A program made the position numbers and the translations under genes. From contig OU862934.1 in NCBI GenBank assembly GCA_917880885.1, positions 32,100,734 through 32,164,733 of the forward strand: 64,000 nt of DNA. The letters run 5' to 3'. A model generated the notes under the pieces. The model was not told the DNA's origin. It searched no databases and worked only from the letters and a program-made list of their open reading frames with translations. The stretch's first letter is position 1; every line of letters starts with the position of its first letter. Origin of the DNA: Limnephilus marmoratus (lineage: Eukaryota > Arthropoda > Insecta > Trichoptera > Limnephilidae). Below are positions 21,297 through 32,575 of the stretch, in pieces.

Positions 21297-21814
21297 TATT
21301 ATATCGCCAATTAGCGAAGCCAATTTTAAAAAAATAATCCAAATAAACTCATATTTTAAGAAAGACCACGTTTTATGCCCGTTACTGTATGAAGGTATGG
21401 ATTATCTATCTCGTACAAGTGTAGTTTGCTCTCTGTTGACATGATTCAGTTTTAACTTTTAAACAAGTTTTCAATGAAAGTTTCTATAAATCTCTTGGAA
21501 CTTTGAATCAGGAGTCTGTTTGCTTGTCCATTGAAAACTGGTGAAAGGTGATCGTGCAATTTGCACAGATTTATAATATGAAACTTAAGGTAATGATCGG
21601 TTATACGATATGATACGATTGTACCACCTCAGCCAGGAGCACTCCTGTCCCGATGAGACCGGTACACCAGGGGGCACTGATTTGTTAGGACTAGGAACAC
21701 GTGCTCTGAGGATAGGGAGGAGATTAGAGTATAATCGACTGGTATACATGGCAACCTAATAAGCCAATATTGGAATTTAGGATGGGCAGGAATAGAGGAA
21801 TGGATTGAGCGTTA
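21297..21814. other. no gene or repeat recognised
   Basis: AT-rich with a GC-richer section near 21630-21710. No convincing open frame. Confidence 0.4.
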
Positions 21815-22250
21815 TTTTTTTTCCTTTCTTTATGCCTTCCTTTTTCTTGCCTCTTCTCGGCTATTATTGGATATTCCTGAGTATTTCTAGCTGTTCTTGG
21901 CTATTCTTATCCCTTCTTGGATCTTATCATCTGTTCTTGACTTTCCTTGTATCTTGTTTGCCTTTACTCTTCTTGCATCTCATTGGATATTCTCGTCTAT
22001 TCTCGGTTCTTCTTCGTGGATTTTCTTGAATCTTCTTGCTTGTTCTTGTCTTTTCTAGGATATTTTTCTGGCTTTTCCCGCTTTTCTTGCTCCTACTTCG
22101 ATTTTCTGTCCCTTCTTGACTTTTCTTGTCTCTCCTTGGCTCTTCTTGATTCCTCTTGGATCTCCTCGTCTCTTCTTGACTCTTGTCTTTCCTTGCCTCT
22201 TTTTGGATCTTCTCATTTCTTCTCGAGAACTCTTCTTGCTTCCTCTTCGG
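21815..22250. repeat. degenerate pyrimidine-rich repeat, period about 10
   Basis: A one-sided C/T-rich run built from variants of TTCTTGGATC, for example CTTCTTGGCT, GTTCTTGACT, CTCCTCGTCT. The complement is a purine run of CAAGAAGA-type units. The open frames over it are by-products of composition. Confidence 0.7.
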
Positions 22251-22289
22251 TTATTAATAAATTATTAACCGTTAACTCGAAGACACTCG

Positions 22290-22599
22290 AGCCACCGTTT
22301 GACAGTTTTAAGTAACACTGAGGGGGTTTCTCACCATCCTTCCGATAGTTTATCCATACTCATAACGAATATTAATAAAAAAAAACAAATAAATACTAGC
22401 AACAGGTAAAAACTTCGGCTAATTTATCCTATATGTAGCCATTGTTCATAGGTTTAAGTACCGAATAGTAAACTCAGACTTTTTAAATAAATACATCCTG
22501 TAGAATTAATCCAAAATATTCATTATGTGTTTGGATAGGCTATTGGGAGGATGGTGAAAAACCCCCTCAGTGTTACTTAAAACTGTCAAAGGGTGGCTC
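22290..22599. mobile_element. MITE with 65-bp terminal inverted repeats
   Basis: 310 bp. Both ends begin GAGCCACC and continue TTTGACAGTTTTAAGTAACACTGAGGGGGTTT-like for about 65 bases with few mismatches. The centre is AT-rich and non-coding. I could not identify a target duplication. Confidence 0.8.
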
Positions 22600-22681
22600 T
22601 ATGAAATCAGCCCTTTTTTTTCAAAATAGGTAGATGAGATAAGACGATTTCTCAATTTGGGAGGCGGACATTTTTAAAATA

Positions 22682-23086
22682 TTTTTTTATGTGAATACCT
22701 CACAAGAGCCTCAGCTGCTCCCGTCTGGAGCCAGTCTATGGTATCCCCATTGGGGTATGACGTTAGACTGAAGGTAGAGGGGAGGAGAAGTAGATGGGAA
22801 AAGGAAGTTGGGGAAATACCTGGCTATTCAGACCACTAAACACGGCTTAAGCCATTTCAAGCAACGTTTCAATTCTGAATGGTGGTCTTACACCAGGGCG
22901 ATACTGAGAGTATCTTCCACTCTGGAACGTGCCGCAAATATACTTTATATTATTTTAAAATTAATTAATTGAGAAATAACACAAATTATTTTTTAAAAAA
23001 TTATCTTCCCACACCGGGATTCCATCCCGCAACCTTCGGACTGCGAGTCAAGAGCCTTACCCCTAGACCACGCCGGTCATCAGAGT
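22682..23086 (-). mobile_element. tRNA-derived SINE C, near full length
   Basis: Minus-strand order: tRNA-like head (23086-22995) with A box TGGTCTAGGGGTAAGG and a B-box-like GGATGGAATCCCGG, a body with the CACGTTCCAGAGTGG-like block, GAATTGAAACGTTGCTTGAAAT, and a tail with GGCTCCAGACGGGAGCAGC and TTGTGAGGTATTCA. Pol III promoters of this kind are known for tRNA-derived SINEs. Confidence 0.8.
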
Positions 23087-23536
23087 ATGGGAATGGGTAC
23101 CGTCGCCCCGGAAAACATAGATTATGGTGGCATTGACGTTTATAATATAAATTTGTCTAATAAAATAAGTGTTTTTTTTTCTTGTCAGCATTATCAGATA
23201 GAAAAAACTAAACAAGAGCCATTTTAAAAAAAAAATAAGATTTTATAAAAAAAATTGTATTTCAAAATTCTTATTCTTTTTTTTTAAATAAAATTTGAAA
23301 ACGTATTTCATTAAATTGGATGCATACAAAAATATTCCTTTTTTTGTATTTCATTGCAAAGTGGAAATACTCTGAGCTTCTGACATACCAGAGGCCTGAC
23401 CTCTTAAATCCGGATCACATCCAACACTTCTACACCTTGATGCATTCCGTTGTCTTCTTCTTTTACCCGGATAATCGAGAGTACGGATAACAACGAATGA
23501 ACCACTGAAAGCTTAAATCAGTGGAAGTGCACCATG
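23087..23536. other. no gene seen; A/T homopolymer-rich
   Basis: Contains long A and T runs (23220-23290) and a SINE B head scrap at 23092-23112. Nothing else recognised. Confidence 0.4.
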
Positions 23537-23772
23537 GGCGTGTTATTTTTATGCGAGTACCACACAAGAGTCCCAACTGCACCGAACCGCCTGGAGAAAG
23601 TGAGACTATGGCATCCCCAATTGGGGTATATTATGAGGTCGAAGGTAGTGAGGAAGGAAAAAAATGTGAAAGAGGAAGGTGGGGAAGTACCTGGCAATTC
23701 AGATACGGTCATTTCAAGCAACGTTTCTACCACTCTGGAAGATGCTGCATATTATTTAAAATTAATAAATTA
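23537..23772 (-). mobile_element. SINE C, head missing
   Basis: Tail and body only: GTACCACACAAGAGTCCCAAC through GAGGAAGGTGGGGAAGTACC to the CACTCTGGAAGATGC block. Confidence 0.7.
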
Positions 23773-23788
23773 ATGTGAAACAATATTA

Positions 23789-24303
23789 TCTTATATCCAT
23801 AATATAAAAATGAATCGCTTAATGTGTTGCTAAGCGCATAACTTTCGAACCTCTGCACCAAATTGGATAATTCTTTTTTTTTGTGCGTTTGTTATTGTCA
23901 GGACAAGGTTTTTATAAAACTTCAGGTGAGCGCTGGCATTATGAAATTTGTACAAAAAAATTGCTATTGGTGGCACGCGAGGAAGCGGCTATTGCTATGG
24001 AAAGCGGGAGGGAGGGAGAGATGGGGGAGGGAAACCAGGGAGAGGGAGGTGAACCAGGGAGGGGGGAGGGGGACCTGGGAGGGGGGAGGGGAACTCGGGA
24101 GGGAGGTTCGCGGGACGGGGGAAGGGGGGGGGAGTGGAGTGGGAAGAGGGAAGGTGGAGGTGACGGAGTGGGAACGCGAGAGGGGAAGAGGACGCAGGAG
24201 AAGAAGGGGAGGCCGAAGGGGAACGGGACGAATGGGAAAGGACACTCAGGGAGAAACAATTTCTTTATTAAATGGCATAGCAACGCATGCCGGGACCAGC
24301 TAG
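23789..24303 (+). mobile_element. Helitron-like element F with purine-rich core
   Basis: Starts TCTTATATCCATAATATAAA after A, ends CATGCCGGGACCAGCTAG before T. The stem GGCAT/ATGCC lies about 12 bases before the end. The 515-bp element has a striking G-rich core (24000-24200) made of GGGAGGGGGAGGG-like runs. Overlapping open frames on both strands here only reflect composition. Confidence 0.6.
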
Positions 24304-24600
24304 TATATTATAAAAATGAATGTATGAGTATGTTTGCTTGCTTGTTTATTTGTTGCTCATGTATTGCTATATTAAGCCTAGGAAATATTTGAACTTTCAA
24401 AATATTTTCTTTTCACCTTCTTGAAGGTTTTTGGATTATTACAACCTCATGATAATAAATCTGAAAAGTTTTTTATTCATTACAAAAACTCTTACGAAAC
24501 GGTCAAAAACACAATTTTCTAAAAAACTCTTTAAATTGATGAATGTAATTGATGATACCGACCAAACTCGAATACTTTAAATATAATCAAGAATTATGGG
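24304..24600 (+). mobile_element. second F element start, 3' end lost
   Basis: TATATTATAAAAATGAATG follows the first F end directly, then GAAATATTTGAACTTTCAAAATATTTTC and CTTCTTGAAGG, the family's 5' part. The purine core and CTAG end are absent. Confidence 0.45.
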
Positions 24601-25544
24601 AATTTTTAATAGGTACCTATGTTAGGTGCCATATTTGATCGATTGTTCTTGTAACCGATTTTTTATATCGTTACCTTCCAACCCCGAATGCGATAATATA
24701 ACATGAATATCGAAGAGCATTGGCCCCATCACTGGAACATAGATGTTCCTGAAACGATCTGTACCTACCGAGTTTGGAATAGGCAAGCCCAAGGGAAGGA
24801 TGTTTCTGCGACGGAGAGAAACCAACACACCATGGCGTCTCGATATCGTAATGTAATTTTGTCGCGTAACATTTTATTCATCTTAAAATATTCAAGGTTA
24901 CCATTTTGTTACCCATAATTTTACTTGGGTTTTGTAATTTAAAAGCTCTGGCGCTCAACCATGTTCATTGTCTTCCACATAACGTAAATTCATTATTTCG
25001 TAATATAGTTTGACTGTTGTAAAAACCTCTTCGAGGTTTACGAACACCCCTTTGAGATTACATAAAAGGCCACTTGCATCACATTTTTTTAAAAAAATTT
25101 CCGGTTTAGGCAAATATTCTAAGACATTCTGTTTTTTTTTTTTAATCGTATTTTTGAAACCCTGGGGATTTTTTGAAAATTTCAAACCGAAAAATCAGAC
25201 CATTTTTTATAAACCGGAAAGACGGGACATAATTTTATAGGTGTGAAAAAACGATAATTACATAGCCGAAAATCATTTTTAAAAAAAAGAACGTTTTCCA
25301 CACGAATGGCACAGGAAAATAACGAGGCATACCAAAAATATTACATCTCATAAATATTTTTTTTCTTGATCCATCTTATTGATCATAAATCATTATAATG
25401 TACAGCGTCTATATTACTAAATTCAACGTAATATACTTGAACTTGTAAATTTTAATAATAATAAGAATATTATAAAATTTTATTTTGTTAAAATCAGCAC
25501 CATAATCATTATATCTCTAAAACATGTACCGACATCATCTTCAC
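24601..25544. other. no gene recognised
   Basis: A GC-richer patch at 24700-24850 is open in short frames on both strands (about 70 codons), with no domain I recognise. The rest is AT-rich. Confidence 0.35.
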
Positions 25545-25595
25545 GTTCTGAAGAGAACCCCGTACCCATTAATTGTACGGGGTTCTCTTCAGAAC
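25545..25595. repeat. perfect hairpin, 21-bp arms
   Basis: GTTCTGAAGAGAACCCCGTAC (25545-25565) and its exact reverse complement (25575-25595) are separated by nine bases. Confidence 0.95.
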
Positions 25596-26214
25596 ATCTG
25601 TCAAAAAATCAAACCAAATGATAAGTTCGCAGAGAACAAACAATAAATCTAGTGAACGAATTCAAAAATTCTCCTGAAATCAAAGTGATGCCATATAAAA
25701 AAATAAATCAGTGTGGAATTTTATAAAATTAATAGGAACATTTTCGGCGACGGGACATTTTCATGTAGTGACGTCAGGAGCCCAAATAATGAATTTATTT
25801 ATTTAAAAATAAAAAAAACTGTACATTTCTAAAAATTTTTACTAACATTTTCGTAATCTTAGTAAAAAACTCTATCCACACGATTTTTTCCAAGTCGTTA
25901 TGAAGTCCATGCAAGTGGCCTATTACCCAAAGAGTCTAATAATTAAATTCATTTTATTGTCACTTGAAGTTTAGAATCAATAAATCTTTTATATATTCGA
26001 TTGCATCAGACTTTCATTTGATTATTCAGTATATCATCATTCACGCTTTATCTTTCAGATTTTTAAAGCTAGCTATACAAGAAAATAATATTAAAACACA
26101 CAGTCTCAATAAAACGAGTCCTTACACGAGGTGCAATCCAAGTAATAGCAGATTACATTGGCGGGAACGTAGGTTTCTTTTTCCCTTTTAGATGCATAGC
26201 TGTTACAAGCCGTT
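25596..26214. other. no gene recognised
   Basis: AT-rich; short open frames only. Confidence 0.4.
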
Positions 26215-26420
26215 GCATAGACGTTACGTTAAAATATACACAAATGAATGTTTATAATGTATAAAAAATGAAAATTTATATTTATAAAAATGCAATAGGT
26301 AACACGCGAGCTGTTTGAAAACTGAATGTACCGGGACTGAATATATATAACGCCGGAGAGGGGAGGGGAAAGCGGAAAGGGGGCTTAAAACTGCCTGAAG
26401 GAAGTTTGAAAAAAGAATTG
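26215..26420 (+). mobile_element. F-family fragment
   Basis: CACGCGAGCTGTTTGAAAACTG followed by GAGAGGGGAGGGGAAAGCGG matches the F copy at 30470-30570. The CTAG end is missing. Confidence 0.55.
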
Positions 26421-26484
26421 CAATTTGTAATTGAGATAGTGACGTTTCTTTGGACAAATTGCTTAATTCCTTATAAGAAATTAA

Positions 26485-26715
26485 AAAAAAATCAGAGTAT
26501 GTAATTCACACGTAGTAGAATTGAAACCTTCAAAAAACTAAATTAGACAAGGGTGGGGAGGCTACGAAGCACCATACAAAAAGGATACCGACTATACCAC
26601 CTTATTCTCTCGCAAGCTTAATCCTATACATGTATGTATTTATCTCTTTTTAGTGTCGCTATTTTTTGTTTCAATGAGTTTCAAATCACAACGGTGCTAA
26701 AGAAGTTTTCATTTA
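26485..26715. repeat. repeat H, inverted orientation
   Basis: Runs from TTCACACGTAGTAGAATTGAAACC to TTTCAAATCACAACGGTGCTAAAG, the reverse of the copy at 12170. Confidence 0.7.
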
Positions 26716-27353
26716 AAAAATGTTTCATTAAATGTGCGATTTTCATTTACGTAAGTGAGCATGTAAATATCCAGTTATTTATCTTATGATTTCAGAGAAA
26801 ATTTTGGTTTTGATTTATTATAAGAGAAAATTGAAAACGTATGTTTTGTGAGGACCACTGTTCACAAAACTACTAATAATTATTTCATCGAGCTGTCTGG
26901 GAGTTCGAAAGGTCTCTTATTATAAATAAACAGTATTTTGTCAATTCAGTTTATATTGCACTTCTGGAGATTTTTTGTTCGGTGGCACTAGCGTTTTGCT
27001 CACGGGAAGGTCATACCTCGGAACTTGCACACTTCACATGATGGTAGCAGAACAATGAATAACATTTCACATCACGGTATTGGTGGAACAGTTAGGCTCG
27101 GTTCCCACGGGGTCTTACTGTTAAAGGTAAGTGTGTGTGTCCGACTAATGATGGGTAGGCTTCGTTGGTACGTCGTGTGTGTCTGCATTTATGTTTTAAA
27201 TACTGGGTTACTAAGATCTGATTATAGAGGCAGAATAAGAGCAGTGTGTATGAATGTGAATGAAGCCAAGTGAATTATTCTCCTCTTGGGATTTTCACTA
27301 ACACCTTGTGGGAAGCCCTGAGGAAATTTTTATAATTTTTTTTAAGAATAACT
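26716..27353. other. no gene recognised
   Basis: An 82-codon plus-strand frame at 27025-27273 covers a GC-richer patch; its end (RAVCMNVNEAK) vaguely resembles the tail of the GTTA-tailed LINE, so it may be a scrap. Not annotated as a gene. Confidence 0.35.
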
Positions 27354-27737
27354 TGACGTCCGGCGTAATCCAACGGTAAGGCTCTTGGCTCGCAATCCAA
27401 AGGTCGTGGGATCTATTTGATTAATTTGTGTTATCCACAATTTACTCTTTTAAAATAATATATAGTATATTTGCGGCACGTTCCAGAGCGGAAGTTACTC
27501 TCAGTATCGCCCTGGTGTAAGACCACCATTCAGAATTGAAACGTTGCTTACAGTGGCTTTAGCCGTGTTTGGTGACTAGATCTGAATAGCCAGGTACTTC
27601 TCAACCTTCCTCTACCCTATCTTCTTCCTCTCCCCACTACCTTCAGCCTCACAATATACTCCAATCGGGGATGCCATAGGCTCACTGGCTCCAGGCGGGA
27701 GAAGTTGGGACTCTTGTGCGGTATTCATATGAAAAAA
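27354..27737 (+). mobile_element. tRNA-derived SINE C, full length
   Basis: Head GACGTCCGGCGTAATCCAACGGTAAGG, then GCTCGCAATCCAAAGGTCG, body with GGCACGTTCCAGAGCGG, ATCGCCCTGGTGTAAGACC, and tail ending CTTGTGCGGTATTCATATG followed by an A run. Head-to-tail order and the A tail define the family's orientation. Confidence 0.8.
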
Positions 27738-27784
27738 AAACTCCACAATAGAGGCTCTGCAGAAAAAAATTTCTTAGAAATCTG

Positions 27785-28063
27785 AGGGTCAGTGTGTCCA
27801 AGAGGGTCGGACGTATGAATCCATCCCTCCCACTGCAGGTCGAGAGAGTCCGGCTGGAGAAATCAATGGGTCTCCCTCAACCGGTGTCATCCGATCCGCC
27901 CCGCCACGCATTAGGTGGGCAATGCAATACGCCGCAAAGTACTAGACAAACCTCACCCCCTAAACCCGGGCACCCCTGCTAAGTCACCAAACATAGCGAT
28001 CCATTTTGGGTGACCTATGGCAGGGGTCTTGGTTATCCAATAAATTGTTTCACCATACCCGCC
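27785..28063 (-). mobile_element. SINE B, partial
   Basis: Covers head and middle, from the GGGTATGGTGAAACAATTTATTGG head to GGATGGATTCATACGTCC; the tail is lost. Confidence 0.65.
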
Positions 28064-28084
28064 TAACCAAATTGAAATATAATT

Positions 28085-28390
28085 TCCCTCAAGGCCTGCG
28101 TCATCTTTGGCGATGCTGGATGGAGGGTCTTTTTTTTAAAAAGAAGGAGTGAACATGATGGGTCTTGAAAGAGGGAGAGGTCTTGAAAGAGGTCTTGAAT
28201 GTAGGAGGAAGGAAATACAGAGGCCGTCAAATCCTTCCTCAGCTGAGCTGTCGAAGAACGAATCGAAGAAACTACTCAGTCCTCTCATGTGAAAAATGTC
28301 AACTGATTTCAAATGTTGAGCACGTGTTTGGCGCGTATCCCTACTGTGCACCGGTGCTATGGGAATCAATGAAGCTAGTTCTTCTGGACA
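28085..28390 (-). pseudogene. CR1-like LINE 3' end sharing the SINE B tail
   Basis: The minus strand reads SRDTRQTRAQHLKSVDIF, the C-terminal pattern seen more fully at 47862-48178. It runs into the same 3' tail as SINE B (AAAAAGACCCTCCATCCAGC, then GATGACGCAGGCC). The end of the protein is frame-shifted. Confidence 0.65.
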
Positions 28391-28394
28391 TCAT

Positions 28395-28805
28395 TCATTT
28401 GAGAGGCGGTTATGGGTACCGCCGCCCCGGGAAACATCTTTTGGACAACCGACACCCCTGCCACAGGTCACCCCATGTGGTTTGCTACGTTTAGTGACTT
28501 AGCAGGGGTGTCCGGGTTCGTGGGATGAGATTTGTCTAGGTCTTGGTGGCGGACACGTTTTCCCAACCACTGCGTGGCGGGCTTGATCGGAGGAGACTGA
28601 TTGAATGAGGAATAGATTCATACGTCCGTCACTCCTGGCCACACTGATCCCCAGATTCCTTCCCACTCCTTATACCTTTTTCCTTCCCATATCTTCTCCT
28701 TCTTTTCCCTTAAAAAACCCTCCACACAGCATCCTCAAAAATGACATAGGCCCCTAGGGAAATTGTTTTCCTCAGTGCCTCCTGTGTGGAGCTAATGCAA
28801 AAAAA
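28395..28805 (+). mobile_element. SINE B, near full length with A tail
   Basis: Head GGTACCGCCGCCCCGGGAAAC, GGTTTGCTACGTTTAGTGAC, middle ATTCATACGTCCGTCACTCC, tail CCCTCCACACAGCATCC, GATGACATAGGCCC, CCTCCTGTGTGGAGC and then an A run. This copy shows the complete order including the tail shared with the CR1-like LINE. Confidence 0.8.
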
Positions 28806-28894
28806 AATATTGTAATACAGGTAGAACTAAATGCAATCGAGATAAATAAATCTATCAAACGGACCGCTCGTTTCTACGCAAAACGAGGGTTTTT

Positions 28895-29215
28895 TTAAGT
28901 GAAAACATCTTTAGCACCGTTGTGATTTGAAAGTTGATGAAACGGAAATGATCGACACTAAAAAGAGACAAACGCATACATCTATAGGATTTAGCCTGCG
29001 AGAGAATGAGATAGACTAATTGGTGTTCTCTTTGTGCGGCGCTTTGTAGAATAAAATGTTAAATAATTTTTAAGATTAGTAACTATATTATAATAAAAAA
29101 CCCTACAATTATCCTACTCCCGATACTCTGCATTTGTCTCAGTCTCTCGTTTGTTTAGTTTTCTGATGGTTTCACTTCTACCGCATGTGAACTGCACACA
29201 TATTTTTTTCAGGTA
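28895..29215. repeat. repeat H with AT-rich insert
   Basis: H sequence is interrupted after GCGGCGCTTTGTAG by about 110 bases starting AATAAAATGTTAAATAATTTT; the same extra segment starts at the same point in the copy at 36058, so it defines a sub-family. Confidence 0.65.
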
Positions 29216-29270
29216 TTTTGGAGTTGCAGAATGGATGTGAATGCCAAATTCATTGCACTACGTAAAATTG

Positions 29271-29830
29271 GGTCCTTACATATGAAATTGGCGTTTTGCC
29301 GTACTGGCAATTTTGATCTCAAATGTCTTCTCTTTGGTTAGGAATTCCAAATTCAAATTTATACAGCTATTTACTCATGTATTTGTGTTTCGGAAATTAT
29401 AATTCATTTGTTTTTTCCTTAATTGTTTTTTTTTCGTTGCGTCACTTAGTTTACAAAATGGAAAACTTGAAATTTCGCGTTATTTGCGAGTACGAGTTCC
29501 ACCGTGGCACCAGTGCTGCAGAAACGGCTCGAAGGATTAACGATGTGTATGGCGACGGTGCCGCAAAAGAAAACACAGTGCGTTTTTGGTTCAAACGTTT
29601 TCGTTCGGAAAAAATTCAACTCCGATGGGGCTGTCTAAACCGCCTTCAAAGATTTTATTGATTCCCGTCCGAATTGTTTTTTTTGTAAAGGGATCGATGA
29701 ACTACCTATGGGATGGAAAAAGTGCATAGATAGCAGCGGTACATACTTTGATTAAATAAATATATTATATTTTAAAAAAATCGACTTTATGTTCCTCCCA
29801 TACAAAACGCCAATTTCATATGTAATGACC
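29271..29830 (+). mobile_element. mariner-derived MITE, copy 1
   Basis: 560 bp with inverted ends GGTCCTTACATATGAAATTG and its complement (one mismatch). TA follows the right end; the left flank is TG. It encodes only the two ends of a mariner transposase, joined by an internal deletion. Confidence 0.85.
29458..29755 (+). pseudogene. mariner transposase, internally deleted
   Basis: From ATG 29458 the frame gives about 55 residues with the N-terminal helix-turn-helix (AAETARRINDVYGDGAAKEN, TVRFWFKRF), then jumps to the extreme C-terminus (IDELPMGWKKCIDSSGTYFD in the other frame). The whole DD34D catalytic core is missing. The frame stops at 29661. The N-terminus alone may bind the element ends but cannot cut. 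The second copy at 32762 has the same junction. Confidence 0.85.
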
Positions 29831-29833
29831 TAA

Positions 29834-30060
29834 TGTTAGAAGTCGAGATTTATCTCAGTGCTGAAATTATGGGACTAACTACCATGTGTATTCCTCTTTG
29901 CCAAGAATACTAATGGAGGGAAATAATTACGCCGAGTCAGTGGACGTCTTCAATTTATCACTAAATAAATACAAAAGATTGTTAATTAGGCAGTTCAGTT
30001 ATACATAGTACTGTATTTTTTTTATTATGTATTCTTAGGTAAACCAGTAGGTAATAAATT
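29834..30060 (+). pseudogene. jockey-like LINE C-terminal fragment
   Basis: Reads GTNYHVYSSLPRILMEGNNY, nearly the same as the minus-strand LINE at 33353-34153, and ends near the AAAAAGGGCGTTAATAA 3' region. The piece begins directly after the mariner MITE. Sequence just left of the MITE (29230-29270) may be the preceding LINE segment, which would place the MITE inside the LINE. Confidence 0.75.
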
Positions 30061-30091
30061 CCTAGGTATTTCCTAAAAAGGGCGTTAATAA

Positions 30092-30695
30092 TCTATACAT
30101 TATACATAAAAATGAATTCCTGTTTCTCTTGGTCACGCCATAACTTCAAAACGACTTTACCTATTCATTAATTTTTTTAAGTTTTCTAATACTTTGTGGA
30201 AGGTTCTTACGGAAAGAAAAATTAAGAAAATTGCCCAGAAAATTTGATAATTTCAGAAAACTTAACGACTATTTTAACTTTGCACGTTAACAGGCAGCTG
30301 TTTTTTTTTTTTAAAGAATTACATCAATGGATTTTTGAAATAATAGATATTTTAAATATGTACCTATGTTACTTACCAAATTTGATTGATTATTCTTATA
30401 ATATACAAAAATGAATATTTATAATACACGAAAAATGAAAATTTTAATAAAAAATTGTAATAGGTGGCACGCGAGCTGTTTGAAAACTGAATGTACTGGG
30501 ACTGAATATATGGAACGCGGGAGGGGGGTTTGCTGTAGGGGGGAGAGGGGAGAGGGTGGGCGGGGAAGGCGGAAGGGGAACGCGAGAGGGGAACGGGACG
30601 CGGGAGGGGAACGGGGACGCACGGGAAAGAACACGCAGGGAGAAAAATTTATTCCTTTGAATATGGCATTGCAACGCACGCCGGGAACCAGCTAG
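30092..30695 (+). mobile_element. Helitron-like element F
   Basis: Starts TCTATACATTATACATAAAAA after A, ends CACGCCGGGAACCAGCTAG before T. It has the CACGCGAGCTGTTTGAAAACTG block and a G-rich core at 30510-30630. 604 bp, no coding gene. Confidence 0.6.
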
Positions 30696-30711
30696 TTAAA
30701 TAAATAAATAA

Positions 30712-30940
30712 AAACAGGGTGTGCAGTTAATACGCGGTAGAAATGAAACCTTCAAGAAACTAAAGTATATAGACAAGAGTGATAAGGCAATGAAGCACCG
30801 CACAAAGAGGAGACAGATTAGTCTATCTCATTATCTCTGAGGATAAATCCTATTGTCTCTTTTTAGTGTCGTTATTTTTCGTTTCATCGAGTTTCAATTC
30901 ATAACGGTGTTAAAGAAGTTTTCACTTTAAAAATACAACG
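30712..30940. repeat. repeat H, inverted orientation
   Basis: AATACGCGGTAGAAATGAAACC to ATTCATAACGGTGTTAAAG, same order as 26485-26715. Confidence 0.7.
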
Positions 30941-31631
30941 GAAAAAAGTAAACTCCATAATCACCCTGTGTTATAAATTTTATCCAAAAATAATTCGCTC
31001 GTCGGACATTTTCAGCCATTTTGTAAACGTTAAAATCATGGCGGAATGTTTTGCCACAATAATGGTTGGTTTGTGTAAAAACTGAGCAATTAATGATAAA
31101 CAGGCCATTGTTGTGGCCGAACTAGATTTCATTGTGTTTCGGGACTACCGAGAACTTGGAGGGTTGGATTTTCAATTGAAGTTAGGAAAATGTTTTTTGT
31201 TTATTAGTTTGCAGTCATTTTATGGCTTAACATATATATGCAATGAAACAGTGATTGTCTCTGTAATCACTTTTTTGTTTAATTTGTTAAGACCGACCGA
31301 TGTCAAGCGAAACTGATGAGATTGTGAACGAAACTCGAATAATTAAACAAATTTTGTGGTTGTAAACAAAGGTTATGTGTTATTTCAAAATAATAATTGT
31401 TTTAAAAAATAAATGCCTTCCTCTCAGCTAAGTGCATTTAATACCAAGATATTAATTATTTTATTTTATTTTGATATAATAATTTATTTCGGTCCTCTTA
31501 CATTCGTATACTTAGATATTAAGTACCATTAAAACAAAAAATATATAAAAAATACATGATTACCGGGATGATTTTACGGGATTGACCCGGATTCGCTGGG
31601 TTTAAACCACAAATAAACGAAACGGTTCCAT
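30941..31631. other. no gene recognised
   Basis: AT-rich. A 67-codon frame at 31113-31316 has no recognisable domain. Confidence 0.35.
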
Positions 31632-32361
31632 GTCAGTTCTTCTTCTTCTTCTTGTGCCCTGTCAGTTCAACGGACGTTGGCTATCATGATGGCTATGCGG
31701 ACTTTGTTTACTGCGGCCCGGAACAGCTCCACGGTAGACTGGCCAAACCACTGTCTCAGGTTTTTCAGCCATGAGGTTCTCCTTCCAGGGTCCCGTCTTC
31801 CGACAATCTTTCCCTGCATTATGAGATGCAGGATCTCATACTTCTCTGAATGTCTCATCACAAGTCCAAGATATTGAAGTTTTACGATTTTTATAGTTTT
31901 AATTACTTCTTTTTATTATTCATCCGAAACATAACATCTTCTTTTGTAACCCTGTCCATCCAGCTTATTTTAAGTATTCTTCTGTAGATCCACATCTCGA
32001 ATGCCTCACGTCACCTAATTAGTTCTTAAGTAAGCGTCCATGCTTCCATTTCGTAAAATAATATCGAAAACACGTAGCATCTGACCATTCACATTCGTAA
32101 TCCAAGGTTGAGATCATGACTGCAGAACATTTTTTTCATGCGGATAAAGGTTGCACGAGCTTGCTCAATGCGGCATCTGATTTCAACTGAAGGATCCCAT
32201 TTATCATTTACATTGCAGCCCAAGTATACAATACTCTGTATTTTCTCTAGTTTTGTTCCAGCAATATAAAGATTTTCATCCAATGCGTTATTTCTGCTTA
32301 TGAACATGTCAGTTAACCAAAACTTATCTGATAATATGGAGGCCGCGCTAAAATTTGTCAA
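31632..32361 (-). pseudogene. RTE-like LINE 3' part with AAG-repeat tail
   Basis: Three broken frames in order give IVYLGCNVNDKWDPSVEIRC (32361-32089), WIYRRILKISWMDRVTKE (about 31960) and SWLKNLRQWFGQSTVELFRA ... IAIMIANVR (31861-31667). This is the C-terminal half of an endonuclease/reverse-transcriptase LINE of the type often annotated in aphids and other insects as RTE/craniofacial-development-protein-2-like. It ends in a GAA/AAG repeat (31637-31653), fitting RTE tails. Several frameshifts make it inactive. Confidence 0.8.
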
Positions 32362-32575
32362 TCATCGGTCAGAATACGCGTTAACAAATATTGATAACTA
32401 ACCATAGATGATAGATTTAGTCAATATCGTTATGATAGTAGGGTTTTATCGATCGTCCTCCAAATCGTTAAAAAGAGAACACGCATTATCATGTTTTATT
32501 CAATCTTGATTTTTTTTAAATCAGACAAACATCAGTGTTACAAAATAAACAAAAAGTCAAAAAGAAATTATATAA

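Noticed and set aside
21805..22315. Two hydrophobic Ser/Leu/Phe-rich open frames
   Set aside because: By-products of the pyrimidine-rich degenerate 10-bp repeat. They look like membrane proteins only because TTC, CTT and TCT codons are hydrophobic or Ser.
23863..24392. Overlapping long open frames rich in Gly, Arg, Glu or Pro
   Set aside because: They arise from the G-rich core of an F element; frames are open on both strands and none has a domain.
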